The notes beneath the pieces were generated by a model that was given only the letters and a program-made list of their open reading frames with translations, searched no databases and was not told where the DNA came from. A stretch of 64,000 bases of DNA from Rikenellaceae bacterium (GTDB taxonomy: Bacteria; Bacteroidota; Bacteroidia; Bacteroidales; Rikenellaceae): NCBI GenBank assembly GCA_015060065.1, contig SUZF01000006.1, positions 30,207 through 94,206 on the forward strand, read 5' to 3'. Positions 30,106-39,544 of this stretch are shown piece after piece. Made by a program: the position numbers and the translations under genes. Numbering within the stretch: the first letter of the stretch is position 1; the number at the start of each line of letters is the position of its first letter.

Positions 30106-31293
30106 ATGTATAAACCTTCTACATTGCCCAATACCCGAATTGACGTGGCAGATGTGCTGCGAGGCATCGCCATTGGAGGTATTGTCTTGATTCACTTTAT
30201 CGAGCAACTCAACTTTTACCAATTCCGTGAGCCTTCAACACCCTTTATGGGGTGGCTGAATCAGGCAGTATGGGATACAACATTCTTCCTGCTGGCGGGT
30301 AAGATGTATGCCATCTTCTCGCTTCTGTTCGGTTTGAGTTTCTTTATCCAGCACGACAATCAGGCGCAACGAGGTGTCGATTTTCGCCTACGATTTGTGT
30401 GGCGTATGGTCTTGCTGTTCCTCTTTGGATTATTCGACCTTTTGTTCTATAATGGCGATATTTTGACGGTCTATGCAGTTTGCGGAGTGTTGGTCCTTCC
30501 ATTTATCCGAGCGAGCGATAAGGTACTGATTACGGCTGCCGTTATACTGCTGCTGCATCCCATAGAGTTGGTCTATATCGTTTTGGGATTGATTAACCCC
30601 GAAACTCCGCCTCTGTATCTTGGCTCAAAAGAGTTGTTTGCCAACGTATTGCCGGCACAATCGGGTGGCTCGTGGCTGGATGTGGCAATTGAGGGTATCC
30701 GCAGCGGTTTCCCCGTGAATTTTACATGGTCAATCGAGCATGGTCGTATGACACAGACCCCGTTCTTGTTCTTGCTGGGTATCTATTTGGGTCGCAAGCG
30801 TCTGTTCTATAACGAGGGCAATAACCTCCGAATCTGGATAAAGGTGCTTATCTGGTCGCTTGTCGCATTTGTGGTGCTGGCTCCCGCATTTGAGTTTATT
30901 CCCGATATGGTCGATACCCCATGCATCCGTCGAAGCCTCGGCACTATGCTGAAAATGTGGAGGAATATAGCCTCGATGCTCGCTATCGTTAGTGGAGTTG
31001 TGATTCTCTTCTACACGCGTCCCAAAGTGCATGATGCGCTGATGAAGATTGCTCCCTATGGTAAGATGAGCCTGACGAACTACCTCGGACAGTCGATTAT
31101 CGGTGGCTTTATCTTCTATAATTGGGGTTTGGGTCTTTACCGCTATACGGGTCATGCGGTGGCTCTGCTTATCGGTGCCGTAGTAGTCGTTGCACAGTGC
31201 TACTTCTGCCGTTGGTGGCTCCAAAGCCACTCGCACGGACCATTCGAGTCGCTGTGGCGCAAACTGACATGGATTAACAGCAAGAAAGAGTAA
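30106..31293 (+). CDS. DUF418 domain-containing membrane protein
   Basis: 395 aa multi-TM; RIDVADVLRGIAIGGIVLIHF; APYGKMSLTNYLGQSIIGGFIFYNWGLGLYRY. Confidence 0.85.
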   Translation: MYKPSTLPNTRIDVADVLRGIAIGGIVLIHFIEQLNFYQFREPSTPFMGWLNQAVWDTTFFLLAGKMYAIFSLLFGLSFFIQHDNQAQRGVDFRLRFVWRMVLLFLFGLFDLLFYNGDILTVYAVCGVLVLPFIRASDKVLITAAVILLLHPIELVYIVLGLINPETPPLYLGSKELFANVLPAQSGGSWLDVAIEGIRSGFPVNFTWSIEHGRMTQTPFLFLLGIYLGRKRLFYNEGNNLRIWIKVLIWSLVAFVVLAPAFEFIPDMVDTPCIRRSLGTMLKMWRNIASMLAIVSGVVILFYTRPKVHDALMKIAPYGKMSLTNYLGQSIIGGFIFYNWGLGLYRYTGHAVALLIGAVVVVAQCYFCRWWLQSHSHGPFESLWRKLTWINSKKE

Positions 31294-31304
31294 TCGAGGG
31301 AGAT

Positions 31305-31901
31305 ATGACACAATTCAAAAATATAGTTTTCGACCTTGGCGGTGTGGTGGTGGCTCGTGACCCTCGAAAGGTTTCGGCAGAGTTTCAGGAGTTCTTCTCG
31401 TTTATCTACCAGATACCTATGCCGCACTTTTGGGAGGAGTACGACCGCGGTACATCGTCGTTGGAGGAGGTGAAAGATTATATTTGTGAGCATAATAACT
31501 GCTCGCGCGAGTTGTGTAGTGAGTATATTGCAACGGCTATTGACCTGCAAGAGGAGATTGCTCCCACGAAGGCTCTTATTGAGCAGTTGAAGGCAGAGGG
31601 ATATCGACTCTATGTCTTGTCTAATATGTCGCGTGAGTTTATCGATTTTATTCGTCGCCTGCCGGTATATGCTAATTTCGATGGCGAGGTCGTATCGTGT
31701 GAGGAGCATGTTGTGAAGCCCGAATCGGAGATTTTTAGGCTGTTGCTCGACCGCTACACACTCGACCCTGCGGAGTGCATCTTTATAGATGACCGTATAG
31801 ATAATATCGAGGCTGCGGAGCGGGAGGGATTCTGCGGTTTTCACTTCGACCGTCGCAATCCGCAGGCGAGTTGCGAACTGTTAAAAACGATGCTTTTATA
31901 A
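31305..31901 (+). CDS. HAD family hydrolase
   Basis: 198 aa; VFDLGGVVV, YVLSNMS, KPESEIFRLLLDRYTLDPAECIFIDDRIDNIEAAEREGFCG. Confidence 0.88.
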   Translation: MTQFKNIVFDLGGVVVARDPRKVSAEFQEFFSFIYQIPMPHFWEEYDRGTSSLEEVKDYICEHNNCSRELCSEYIATAIDLQEEIAPTKALIEQLKAEGYRLYVLSNMSREFIDFIRRLPVYANFDGEVVSCEEHVVKPESEIFRLLLDRYTLDPAECIFIDDRIDNIEAAEREGFCGFHFDRRNPQASCELLKTMLL

Positions 31902-31908
31902 TTTGACG

Positions 31909-31954
31909 TTTTAACAATAGGGGGAGATTTGCAAATCTCCCCCTATTGTTAAAA
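31909..31954. terminator. 46-bp perfect palindrome; bidirectional terminator
   Basis: TTTTAACAATAGGGGGAGATTT-GC-AAATCTCCCCCTATTGTTAAAA between convergent HAD and TonB-receptor genes; overlaps the receptor stop codon. Confidence 0.8.
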
Positions 31955-34900
31955 TACTACCCTCACACCCAACTGCATGTGCCAGCGCGAAAGGATGTCG
32001 TCTTTGGCGATTGAGGTGCCTGTGAATTGATATACCGGAGTCTTGTTGCCATTGCCGTCATCCGTGAGCGAGACGATGCGCACGGGTTGCAGACGGGCAT
32101 TCTTGACCGAGAGATATGCTCCCCAATCACGGCAGAGCAGATTGCCGAAATTGACCACATCGAGCGATAACTGCAACTTGCGGCCACTCTTGGCTCCGAA
32201 GTAGAAATCCTGCGCAATATGGAGGTCCAAGCGATGCTCCATGGGCGTTTGCAGGGCGTTACGCTCCGAGAACTCGCCACGATGTGCGCGAAGATAGGGG
32301 TCGCTCTCGATAAACTCGTTCCAACGCTCGGCAGAGGTGGCATCGGCAAAGGTCATCTGTGTCAAATCCTGCTTGGTGGGTATATAGACGAGCGTGTTGC
32401 CGGTCATAAGGTCGCCATTGAGGTCGGCACTCTCGCCATAGCAGAGCGAGTACCGCTGACCTGAATACATCTGATAAACCAGCGATACGGTCGTGCCGAA
32501 AAGACGCGCATAGCGACGGGAGTAACTGACTTGTGCCGTCAGTCGATGAGGTACATCGTAAATCGACCACGATAGCAGGGGCGAGTTGGAATCTACCGAA
32601 TATGTACGGCTCCAATTGTTCGCTTGCGATGATGATGCAGCATCGTAGAGCGAGCGTGTCTGCGAGTATGTGTAGGCCGCGTAGATATCCAGGCCAAAGC
32701 GGAACGAGCGACGCACCGAGGCGGTTGCCGACCACGAGTGACCCTTCGAGGTGTTGGTAGTGTAGTATATTGCCGAGTATTTCGGATCCACCGAGTAGTA
32801 GGTCGATGTGTTCGATGCGTTGGCTGCTGCCGGAGATACGGCATATATCTTATTGCCACTCTCGGTAAGACTTAAATTGCTGAATGATACATTGTTTATG
32901 GTCTTTGTGTAGAGGGCTTCGAGGGTCAGATGCCATCCCTCTCCGAGACTCTGCTCGATGGCGAGGTTTGCGCGTAGTACCTGTGGATAGCGGAACTTTC
33001 GGTCGAGAGCCTGAATTGAGGGGTTGAGGGTCGAGAGCGAGGTCGCCGCCGGGTATTTCGAGAAGGATTGAGCCGACTCGATGATGTTGCCTGCGCTGTC
33101 GCTTGTGCCTTTGAGGGTTACACCCTTCTGCTCGATGCCTGTGTTGGAGTAGTTATTTACAATCCAGACAAACGGCACACGCCCCGTGAAGAGACCTGCA
33201 CCTCCGCGAATAAGGGTGCGGTGTTGTGAATCCACCCACCAGCGGAAGCCCACGCGAGGCGAGAAGAGAATCTGCGCACGAGGGTAGTCGCCGATGCGAA
33301 CATTGTGGCGGGTAGCGATTGAGCCTGCGTTGAACTCCTCATTTACACTCGGTCCTCCGAAAATCAGCGGAATATCGGCACGCAAACCATACGTCAGCGA
33401 GAAGTGCTCCGAAGGCTTCCATTGGTCCTGAATGTAGAATCCGAGTTGCAGAGCGTTGAACTTGGGTCCCCACGTTTTGGTACCCGTGACGTTCTGGTCG
33501 GTGTAGTTGTACTGATACTTTGCCGCCATATCGCGCTCGAAGTCCGAAATGGAGTTGTAGGTGTAGGCACCGAGCGAGTTGGCAACATAGACCACGTGCG
33601 AGTGGTAAAACTCGTTGTGTGTGCCGAAGGTAAGCGTATGGCGACCCTTGTACCAAGTGAGATTGTCGGTAAGTGTCAGAGTGTGCTGGTCGAGTGAGTT
33701 GGCATTGGCGAAGCGATCAGTGCCGATATATGCCGTGCCTCCGCCATTTGCACCTACACCCTGCACCTCGACGTAGGGTAGATTCTCCTCTGTGTCACGC
33801 CCATCCACAACAAATGTGTAACCCACACGCAACTCGTTGTGCAGCATATCGTTTATGCGCGAGTTTAACTCTGCACTAACAGCATGTGAACGACTGACCG
33901 AGGTGTAGCCTGCTCCCTCGAAGAGGAATTCGGTGGGGGAGTTGGTGTATTCGTCCATTCTGCCATCGATAAAGTTATAGCGAGCCGAGAGTGTGTTGCG
34001 ACTATCTATATTCCAATCGAGGCGTGCTATGAGCGAACCGGAGGTGCGGTTGATGTCGCGCTTGCCGTAGCCACCACCATCATAGCCGGTCAGAGCCTTG
34101 TATCGTGCCGCTATGCGCTTCGCCTCGTCGGCAGTGAGGGCGGCACCTGCGTAGCCGGGGTAGTAGGTCGAAGGGTAACTATCAAGCCCGAACTCGCCAT
34201 TCACGAAGAAGAAGAGTTTATCCTTAACAATTGCTCCTCCGAGCGTTGCACCATAGATTTGTGTCGATTGGCGCGATAGTTTTGTGCGGTTGGCGATATC
34301 CTTGCCGGGGGTTGTGCCGTAGAAGTTGTGGTCGTTGTAGTAGGCGTAAGCCGAGCCTGCGAAGGTGTTTGTTCCCGACTTGGTCACGGCATTGATGCCT
34401 CCGCCCGTGAATCCGCCCTGACGAACATCAAACGGAGCCACTACAACCTGTATCTGCTCGATGGCATCGAGCGGAATGGGGTTTGCATTAGTAAGACCTG
34501 CGTTTGTGCCGTTTGATGTGAGTCCATACATATCGTTGTTCGCCACGCCATCAATGAGGAATGTGTTGTAGCGTGTGTTGGCTCCGGCAAATGACATACC
34601 TCCCGACTTTGAAGCGAGGGCTACGGGCGAGAGTTTGGCGACGTCGTAGATGCTACGGCTGACCGTCGGCAGCGAGGCTATATCCTCTGCCGTGAAGTTG
34701 TCGGCAGCACCCGTCTTTGCGGCATTGAATCGGTCGGCAGCATTGCTTGTGACGGTTACGGCATCGAGCGCGAGGTCGCTTGTGAGAGTGAATTTCATCT
34801 CGGAAGTGTTACCGAGGGAGAGGTGGATATCCTCGACCTTTGCGGAGCGATAGCCAATGAACGACACCTCGATAGTGTAGGGACCTCCGGTGCGCATGCC

Positions 34901-35104
34901 TTGGATGCGAAAGGCTCCGTGTCGGTCGCTGGCAACGCCATATTCGCTACCGGATGGGGTATGTCGCGCGATGATGGTTGCACATTGCAGGGGCTTGCCC
35001 TCCGAGTCGGTCACCGTGCCGTCGATTGCCGATGTGGTAATCTGTGCCATTGCAGCAAGTGCGGTGCTTACTGCCAAAATCAGAGATAAAATTAACTTTC
35101 TCAT
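31949..35104 (-). CDS. TonB-dependent receptor, Oar-like, under an FMN riboswitch
   Basis: Start moved to MRKLILSLILAVSTALAAMAQ; carboxypeptidase-like domain, plug ...YNTFLIDGVANNDMYGL...APFDVRQGGFTGGGINAVTKSGTN, long barrel. Confidence 0.9.
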   Translation of the reverse strand: MRKLILSLILAVSTALAAMAQITTSAIDGTVTDSEGKPLQCATIIARHTPSGSEYGVASDRHGAFRIQGMRTGGPYTIEVSFIGYRSAKVEDIHLSLGNTSEMKFTLTSDLALDAVTVTSNAADRFNAAKTGAADNFTAEDIASLPTVSRSIYDVAKLSPVALASKSGGMSFAGANTRYNTFLIDGVANNDMYGLTSNGTNAGLTNANPIPLDAIEQIQVVVAPFDVRQGGFTGGGINAVTKSGTNTFAGSAYAYYNDHNFYGTTPGKDIANRTKLSRQSTQIYGATLGGAIVKDKLFFFVNGEFGLDSYPSTYYPGYAGAALTADEAKRIAARYKALTGYDGGGYGKRDINRTSGSLIARLDWNIDSRNTLSARYNFIDGRMDEYTNSPTEFLFEGAGYTSVSRSHAVSAELNSRINDMLHNELRVGYTFVVDGRDTEENLPYVEVQGVGANGGGTAYIGTDRFANANSLDQHTLTLTDNLTWYKGRHTLTFGTHNEFYHSHVVYVANSLGAYTYNSISDFERDMAAKYQYNYTDQNVTGTKTWGPKFNALQLGFYIQDQWKPSEHFSLTYGLRADIPLIFGGPSVNEEFNAGSIATRHNVRIGDYPRAQILFSPRVGFRWWVDSQHRTLIRGGAGLFTGRVPFVWIVNNYSNTGIEQKGVTLKGTSDSAGNIIESAQSFSKYPAATSLSTLNPSIQALDRKFRYPQVLRANLAIEQSLGEGWHLTLEALYTKTINNVSFSNLSLTESGNKIYAVSPAAANASNTSTYYSVDPKYSAIYYTTNTSKGHSWSATASVRRSFRFGLDIYAAYTYSQTRSLYDAASSSQANNWSRTYSVDSNSPLLSWSIYDVPHRLTAQVSYSRRYARLFGTTVSLVYQMYSGQRYSLCYGESADLNGDLMTGNTLVYIPTKQDLTQMTFADATSAERWNEFIESDPYLRAHRGEFSERNALQTPMEHRLDLHIAQDFYFGAKSGRKLQLSLDVVNFGNLLCRDWGAYLSVKNARLQPVRIVSLTDDGNGNKTPVYQFTGTSIAKDDILSRWHMQLGVRVVF

Positions 35105-35106
35105 AC

Positions 35107-35143
35107 AAAAAAAATTAAGCCTCGTGAAGATTTTCACGGGCTT
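35107..35143 (-). terminator. Intrinsic terminator directly upstream of the TonB receptor start (riboswitch expression platform)
   Basis: On -: AAGCCCGTGAAAATCTTCACGAGGCTT then AATTTTTTTTG, about 2 nt before the ATG. Confidence 0.75.
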
Positions 35144-35337
35144 TCAACACAGAACCGATGCGGAACAACCATCTGCTTTGCGGTTGTAACCATCTGCACG
35201 AATCGAGCATCTGCAAGATTGTGGAGTTGTCATTTGTATCATCCACTGCACCAACCATATCGCCATAGTTGCTTGCCACGTGCCAATACACCTTTCACTC
35301 CTCTCGCCTCTCTCGCTCCTCGATAAGGCAATATCTA

Positions 35338-35566
35338 TGAATCTTCTTCCATCCGGACTTTGACCGTCGGTATCGGAATTTCACCGATTCAGTCCCTCTC
35401 GATTGCTTTCATCAGCGCGGCAGAAAATCCTGCATCGAATCTCTGCTTGCTCTGCACCTCTCTGCGCCCTTTGCACCCTTTTGCGCCTCTCTGTGCCTCT
35501 TTGCGCCTCTCGATTGGGAGTCGTGGACTATCACCACCGGTGGGGAATTTCGCCCCGCCCTGAAAA
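35338..35566 (-). ncRNA. FMN riboswitch (RFN element) with enlarged variable arm
   Basis: On -: TTTTCAGGGCGGGGCGAAATTCCCCACCGGTGGTGATAGTCCACGA ... GGTGAAATTCCGATACCGACGGTCAAAGTCCGGATGGAAGAAGATTC matches the RFN consensus. Confidence 0.93.
35395..35516. repeat. Repeat-filled insertion inside the FMN riboswitch variable arm
   Basis: 11-bp direct repeat CCTCTCGATTG at 35395-35405 and 35506-35516, bounding degenerate ~10-bp repeats (TTGCGCCTCT, CTGTGCCTCT, TCTGCGCCCT, TTGCACCCTT). Confidence 0.7.
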
Positions 35567-35639
35567 TCGATGCAAATATAGTGAAAAATTTCGTATGTGC
35601 GACAAAAATTGTATATTTGTTATGTTGTTTATATCCGAT

Positions 35640-37892
35640 ATGAAAACCAAGATACGCAAAATTACCGAAAGCGGGGCTGTAAGTAGCCGGGTGTTTGGCT
35701 CGACAGCATTTACTGATTCTATATTTAAGCGTGTATGCACGCGCGCGGAAGGAGCGAAGAGTGGGAGTAGGAAGTGTGCCTCGAAACCCTCTGCCGGCGA
35801 GATTATGTTCGAAGTTTACGCTGCCGATGTGCGCCCCGATGAGGTGTTGTGTCTGGTGGGAGAGTGCGAGAGCCTCGGTGCGTGGTCACCGGAGCGCAGT
35901 TTGCCGATGTGTGATAGTGATTTCCCGATGTGGCGCATATCCTTGCCCGCGAGCGACCTGCCCGCGAGGTTTGAATATAAATTTATTGTTCGCAAGCGCG
36001 AGGATGATGGCTCGACTATCTGGGAGGAGGGCTACAACCGTCAATTTGACTACTTCAAACCCTCCGCAGGCGAGGCGTTGCAGGTCGAGGTGCGTTCATT
36101 TGTGAATCCCGACCGTTGGCGTGGCGCTGGCGTGGCTGTGCCGGTCTTCTCGTTGCGCTCGGAGCGCAGTTGCGGTGTGGGCGACTTCTCGGACTTGAAA
36201 CTTATGGCCGATTGGGCTGCCGCTACGGGGCAGTGCGTGATTCAGATACTGCCGATTAACGATACGACCGATGATGGCTCGTGGGGCGATTCGTATCCCT
36301 ATCGTGCCAACTCGATATTTGCTCTCAACCCGATATATCTCGACCTGCGCAAGGTGGGTGAGTTGAGCAATGCTCGCGAACAGAGCCGCTTTGAGCAACT
36401 CGGATGCGAACTCAATGCCCTTGCCGAGGTGGATTATCCGCGTGTGGCGGCCGTCAAGCACGACTACCTGCGTAAAATCTACAAACAACAAGGTGCTGCC
36501 GACCTCTCCTCGAAGGAGTTTGCACTATTCTTCGAGCAGAATCGCGAGTGGTTGATGCCGTATGCTGTGTTCAGCGTTCTGCGCGAGAAATTTGCCACGA
36601 GTAACTTCAACGAGTGGGGCGAGTGGGCAGTGTTCGATGCCAAGAGGGTAGAGGCATTTGCTCGCAAGAGTGTAAAAGCGGTCGGATATTGGTATTTTTT
36701 GCAGTTCCACCTCGACCGACAACTGCGCGAGGTGCGCGACTATGCCCACGCGCGAGGCGTGATTCTCAAAGGCGACATTCCGATTGGTATCGGTCGCCAT
36801 AGTGTCGATGCGTGGTGTGCGCCCGAACTCTTTCACATGGACTCCTCGGCAGGCGCTCCGCCCGATGACTTCTCGGTCAAGGGTCAGAATTGGGGCTTCC
36901 CGACCTACAATTGGGAGCGTATGGCGCAGGATGGCTATGCGTGGTGGAGGGCTCGTTTTGCGAAGATGGCTGATTATTTCGATGCTTATCGTATAGACCA
37001 TATTCTCGGTTTCTTCCGCATCTGGGAGATTCCGCTCAATGCCGTAAGTGCGCTGCTTGGGCACTTCTCGCCGGCAAAACCCCTCGATGTGGCGGAGATT
37101 GCCGAGTATGGATTCCGATTTGATGTTGCGCTGCATACTGCGCCTGTGAGCGAGAGCGAGGATGTTCTCTTTGTCGAAGACCCGGTGCGTGAGGGGCTGT
37201 TTCATCCGCGTATCTCGGCTCAATCAACAGAGATTTATGCCTCGCTGTCGGAGAGTCAGAAACACGCCTACAATTGCCTCTATGACGACTTCTTCTATCG
37301 TCGCCACAACGACTTCTGGCGTGCAGAGGCTATGCGTAAGTTGTTGCCACTCATAGATAGTACGCGGATGCTGGTCTGTGGCGAAGACTTGGGAATGATT
37401 CCCGACTGTGTGCCGGATGTTATGCGCGAGTTGGAGATTCTTTCGCTCGAAGTGGAGCGTATGCCGAAGGCGTATGGCGTGGAGTTCGGCTCGCCTGCGG
37501 AGTACCCATATCTCTCGGTGGCGACTCCCTCGACACACGATATGTCGAATATCCGCCTATGGTGGCGCGAAGATAGAGAACGCACACAACGCTACTATAA
37601 CGACATCCTCGGCTTGGAGGGCGTGGCCCCTGTGGAGTGCAGTGCCGAGTTGTGCGAGCAGATTTTGCGCCGACAACTCTCGGCTCGCTCGATGTTGATG
37701 ATTGCCCCCTTGCAGGATTGGCTCTCGGTGGATGGTTCTATTCGTCGTGAGGATGCTGCTGCGGAGCGTATTAACGACCCCTCGAATCCCAACCAACATT
37801 GGTGCTACCGTATGCATCTATCGCTCGAAGAGTTGCTTGCATCAGAGGTGTTTAATGCCAAGATTCGGAGGTTAATAGGTGTTAGTCATTAG
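35640..37892 (+). CDS. malQ: 4-alpha-glucanotransferase (GH77) with N-terminal CBM20-like domain
   Basis: Start moved to ATG 35640 because the ORF-track start lies in the riboswitch; EVYAADVRPDEVLCLVGECESLGAW; DSYPYRANSIFALNPIYLDL; YRIDHILGFFRIWEIP; CGEDLGMIPDCV. Confidence 0.9.
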   Translation: MKTKIRKITESGAVSSRVFGSTAFTDSIFKRVCTRAEGAKSGSRKCASKPSAGEIMFEVYAADVRPDEVLCLVGECESLGAWSPERSLPMCDSDFPMWRISLPASDLPARFEYKFIVRKREDDGSTIWEEGYNRQFDYFKPSAGEALQVEVRSFVNPDRWRGAGVAVPVFSLRSERSCGVGDFSDLKLMADWAAATGQCVIQILPINDTTDDGSWGDSYPYRANSIFALNPIYLDLRKVGELSNAREQSRFEQLGCELNALAEVDYPRVAAVKHDYLRKIYKQQGAADLSSKEFALFFEQNREWLMPYAVFSVLREKFATSNFNEWGEWAVFDAKRVEAFARKSVKAVGYWYFLQFHLDRQLREVRDYAHARGVILKGDIPIGIGRHSVDAWCAPELFHMDSSAGAPPDDFSVKGQNWGFPTYNWERMAQDGYAWWRARFAKMADYFDAYRIDHILGFFRIWEIPLNAVSALLGHFSPAKPLDVAEIAEYGFRFDVALHTAPVSESEDVLFVEDPVREGLFHPRISAQSTEIYASLSESQKHAYNCLYDDFFYRRHNDFWRAEAMRKLLPLIDSTRMLVCGEDLGMIPDCVPDVMRELEILSLEVERMPKAYGVEFGSPAEYPYLSVATPSTHDMSNIRLWWREDRERTQRYYNDILGLEGVAPVECSAELCEQILRRQLSARSMLMIAPLQDWLSVDGSIRREDAAAERINDPSNPNQHWCYRMHLSLEELLASEVFNAKIRRLIGVSH

Positions 37893-37992
37893 AGAGTTTA
37901 AGAAACGTCGAGAGACTTACCTGCGCCTCGCTTGGTGAGCCTCTGCCTCCTGAAACAGCCCAAAGATTTAAGAGTCCAATGCTTCGCATCTA

Positions 37993-38050
37993 TTTTTGTT
38001 TTATAGCGTGTGTCTGCAAATGAATTTGCACCACCACTATAAAACAAAAA
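37993..38050. repeat. Nested inverted repeat
   Basis: TTTTTGTTTTATAG ... CTATAAAACAAAAA (14-bp perfect arms) with inner TGCAAAT-ga-ATTTGCA. Confidence 0.7.
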
Positions 38051-38070
38051 GACACCGATGAATCGGTGTC
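38043..38070 (-). terminator. Terminator for the tRNA gene
   Basis: GACACCGAT-ga-ATCGGTGTC followed on - by TTTTTGTTTT. Confidence 0.7.
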
Positions 38071-38084
38071 CTCTTTAATCTTTG

Positions 38085-38158
38085 TAGCGGGAGAGAGACT
38101 TGAACTCTCGACCTCATGATTATGAATCATGCGCTCTAACCAGCTGAGCTATCCCGCC
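38085..38158 (-). tRNA. tRNA with CAT anticodon (tRNA-Met; Ile2 not excluded)
   Basis: On -: GGCGGGATAGCTCAGCTGGTTAGAGCGCATGATTCATAATCATGAGGTCGAGAGTTCAAGTCTCTCTCCCGCTA; cloverleaf by eye, CAT in the anticodon loop. Confidence 0.92.
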
Positions 38159-38282
38159 ATGCCTTGAAAGCGAGTGCAAAGATAAGCGAAAAATTCTATC
38201 GTGCAAAATCTTTTTGACTTTTTTTCAAAATTATTGTGCCACATCTCATGTTAAGACCTCTTAATGGCACTGCTTTTGACCT

Positions 38283-38973
38283 TTGAAATCTCAAAAAGTG
38301 CCAATGGAACAGCATCCTGCAATAAACCGATTCGTTACCACCTTTGTCGGCACGGCAACACTCATTGCCGCTGTGGCTCTGCTTGTTGCACTATCTTATG
38401 AAATCTTGTGGGGTAATCACGCACGCTTCTCGCAGGGATATATGAACCTCCAACTCGCAGTTTGTGCCATCTTTCTGCTCGACTTTGCGGTGCGTATCTC
38501 TGCCGAGGAGCGTAAGTGGCATTTCCTGCAACGAAATGTGCTATTCCTGTTACTATCGGTGCCTTATCTCAACATTGTCGAGTGGCTCGGAGTGCCACCT
38601 CCGCGCGAGTGGTCGATAGTGCTGACGACGATACCTATTCTGCGTATGTTGCTGGCTGTCTATCTTGTGGCGCAGTGGGTTGTTAAAGATGGAATAAAAC
38701 GACTTTTTGCGGCATACGCCTTTACGTTACTGCTCTTTACCTACCTTTCGGCTCTGATATTCTACGATTTTGAACAGCGGACTGCACAACTTCGGAGATG
38801 CGCTCTGGTGGGCATTTATGAATATGACAACCGTAGGCTCTGCGGTGATACCCATTACCGCCATAGGCAAGATACTCGCGGTACTGTTGCCACTATTCGG
38901 AATGTTGGTGTTACCTCTCTTTACGGTCTATATCTCCAATATATTTATGACAGCAAAAAAGAGCGATGCCTGA
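38283..38973 (+). pseudogene. Potassium/ion channel family protein disrupted by a 1-nt frameshift
   Basis: First frame gives TM segments to ...LSALIFYDF; pore helix and filter NFGDALWWAFMNMTTVGSAVIPITAIGKI...YISNIF continues in the +1 frame from about 38770, at GATTTTGAAC. Confidence 0.75.
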
Positions 38974-39010
38974 ATCCAAGCATCGCCCTTTTCTGGGAGA
39001 TAGTATCCGA

Positions 39011-39496
39011 CTACTTCTTCTCTTTGAGCAGGTCGCGGATTTCGGTCAGCAGGACCTCCTCCTTCGAGGGTGCCGGCTCCGGAGCGGGTGCTGCGGGCTT
39101 TGCCTCCTCTTTCTTCATCAACTTGTTCATCATCTTGACCATCAGGAAGACACAGAAAGCCAAGATAACGAAGTCGATACACTGCTGAATAAATGCGCCA
39201 TAGTTCCAATAAATCGGAGCCACCTCCGCAGCCTTCTCGACTACGCCATCAGCACCGGTTACGGTATTGACCACAGCATCTCCTGCCGTAGAGACAGCGT
39301 TGCGGATAGCCGACAAATCGACTTTGAGGTCCGAGAAATCGGTGTTGCCCATAAGTGCGCTGATAGGGGGCATCAGGATATCATTCACGAGTGAAGTTAC
39401 AATCTTGCCGAATGCACCACCGATGATAACACCGACAGCCATATCCATTACATTACCCTTGATGGCAAACGCCTTAAATTCTTTAATAAATCCCAT
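39011..39496 (-). CDS. mscL: Large-conductance mechanosensitive channel MscL
   Basis: 161 aa; [45 protein letters not shown]. Confidence 0.95.
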   Translation of the reverse strand: MGFIKEFKAFAIKGNVMDMAVGVIIGGAFGKIVTSLVNDILMPPISALMGNTDFSDLKVDLSAIRNAVSTAGDAVVNTVTGADGVVEKAAEVAPIYWNYGAFIQQCIDFVILAFCVFLMVKMMNKLMKKEEAKPAAPAPEPAPSKEEVLLTEIRDLLKEKK

Positions 39497-39544
39497 AATT
39501 ACGTTCTCCTTAATATTTAAGTTCTTGTTTTGATAATTAGTCGA

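Noticed and set aside
35403-35639. N-terminal extension of the MalQ ORF
   Set aside because: This stretch overlaps the antisense FMN riboswitch and its repeat tract (LCTSLRPLHPFAPLCASLRL...); the CBM20-like domain begins after ATG 35640.
38283-38973. Programmed ribosomal frameshift in the ion channel
   Set aside because: The junction (GATTTTGAAC) lacks a recognised +1 slippery context or stimulator; a simple indel in a T run is more likely, though raw reads are needed.
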